Shown piece by piece: positions 4,892 through 5,297 of a stretch of 5,297 nt of DNA (positions are counted from its first letter, which is position 1; each line of letters starts with the position of its first letter). A model generated the notes under the pieces. That model made no database searches. It had not been told where the DNA came from and was given only the letters and a program-made list of their open reading frames with translations. This DNA is from Nostoc cf. edaphicum LEGE 07299 (GTDB taxonomy: Bacteria; Cyanobacteriota; Cyanobacteriia; Cyanobacteriales; Nostocaceae). The stretch covers positions 1-5,297 of the forward strand of contig NZ_JADEXF010000328.1 of NCBI RefSeq assembly GCF_015207245.1, read 5' to 3'. A program made the translations under genes and the position numbers.

Positions 4892-5297
4892 TTTGAGGTT
4901 GCACAACACGATCCCTTTGCAGCCTTTAAGTTTCGTGACTATCGGCTATTTACCATTGGACGGCTGGTGCTGTTCGTGGGGTCGCAAATGCAAACTGTAG
5001 CGATTGGCTGGGAACTCTATGAGCGGACTAACTCAGCGATCGCAGCTTTACTGTGTTTTATTTTAACGCTGGCAATCAAAGAACAAAAAAGTATTCGCGC
5101 AACTGAGCTAATTTCATTTAAAGCACTTGCAGCCGATGCTAAATTTGTTTGGCAGAATCAGTTGATTTTAGCAGCGATGGCTATCACCCTGGCGTATTTA
5201 CCACCGTTACGCAAAGCAGGCCCAGCCTTATCGTGGTCAGTGGTTGGCTGATTTGGCCGGGAATTCGCAAATCAGGGGCTTTGCAGGAGTATAAATA
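4892..5297 (+). pseudogene. MFS efflux-type transporter, multiply deleted remnant (runs to the right edge)
   Basis: Four pieces of one major facilitator superfamily transporter are in their normal order with the intervening parts missing. Piece A (4892-5038) is the N-terminus: DPFAAFKFRDYRLFTIGRLV, then LFVGSQMQTVAIGWELYERT. Piece B (5039-5176) is central: AALLCFILTLAIKEQ and KALAADAKFVWQNQLILAA. Piece C (5177-5248) is MAITLAYLPPLRKAGPALSW plus SVVG, then a TGA at 5249-5251. Piece D (5248 onward, another frame) is LIWPGIRKSGALQEYK, like the cytoplasmic C-terminus. A whole protein of this family has about 400 residues and 12 helices; about 115 codons remain. No ATG, GTG or TTG lies in frame between the TAG at 4871-4873 and the GTG at 4967 inside TM1, so the start is lost too. 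The A/B join falls on a HIP1 site (5036-5043). It follows the MarR gene directly, so it was probably a MarR-controlled exporter. The alignments are from family memory. Confidence 0.88.
5036..5043. repeat. HIP1 octamer at a pseudogene deletion join
   Basis: GCGATCGC is the highly iterated palindrome of cyanobacteria. This copy lies exactly where the N-terminal piece of the MFS remnant (ending TNSA) joins the central piece (starting IAALLCF). Other perfect copies start at 397, 821, 1267, 1891, 3864 and 4557, mostly in coding sequence. Confidence 0.85.

Noticed and set aside
4967..5251. A 94-residue protein from the GTG at 4967
   Set aside because: The GTG lies inside the first membrane helix of the MFS N-terminus, homology continues upstream, and the later joins skip large parts of the family; it is a pseudogene fragment.
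1..5297. CRISPR array, tRNA or rRNA gene, transposase, toxin-antitoxin or defence system
   Set aside because: No regularly spaced repeats, no tRNA-like cloverleaf, no recognisable rRNA sequence and no recombinase or defence motifs were seen on either strand.

Overview
This window looks like chromosomal DNA from a filamentous, heterocyst-forming type of cyanobacterium (Nostocales). Three things point there. The HIP1 octamer GCGATCGC occurs seven times (starts at 397, 821, 1267, 1891, 3864, 4557 and 5036), against about 0.1 expected by chance. Several short dispersed repeats have the look of Nostoc/Anabaena intergenic repeats. The encoded proteins (an AMIN-domain secreted protein, a CPA2 antiporter, an SGNH hydrolase and a MarR/MFS pair) read like cyanobacterial family members. 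No sequence search was run, so these assignments rest on motif and family recognition.

Layout. From 1 to 4073 every gene is on the minus strand. Read in the direction of transcription they are: an SGNH/GDSL hydrolase (4073-3306) with a rho-independent terminator just behind it (3294-3211); a 144-residue four-helix membrane protein (3134-2700); a 408-bp spacer with a long perfect hairpin repeat (2596-2642); an intact CPA2 cation:proton antiporter (2291-1005); a remnant of a second, different CPA2 antiporter (about 921-724); a small secreted protein (711-463); and, overlapping it by 23 bp, an AMIN-domain secreted protein that runs off the left edge (485 to <1). From 4417 the genes are on the plus strand: a MarR-family regulator (4417-4890), then an MFS transporter reduced to four collinear pieces (about 4892-5297). 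The 343-bp divergent spacer (4074-4416) carries an inverted repeat, a 10-bp perfect palindrome that could be a MarR operator, and a dispersed repeat.

Biology. The intact genes are ordinary: ion homeostasis, envelope or peptidoglycan binding, an esterase-like hydrolase and a transcription regulator. The notable theme is gene erosion. The MFS gene has lost at least three internal stretches, its start codon and its frame near the end, and the second antiporter keeps only the segment around its ion-binding DD motif. The small secreted protein may also be shortened. The MarR regulator may therefore have lost its main adjacent target. Such erosion beside intact genes would fit a cyanobacterium with a decaying genome, for example a plant symbiont, but that is inference from about 5 kb. 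I see no CRISPR array, RNA gene, transposase, phage gene or convincing new multi-gene system.
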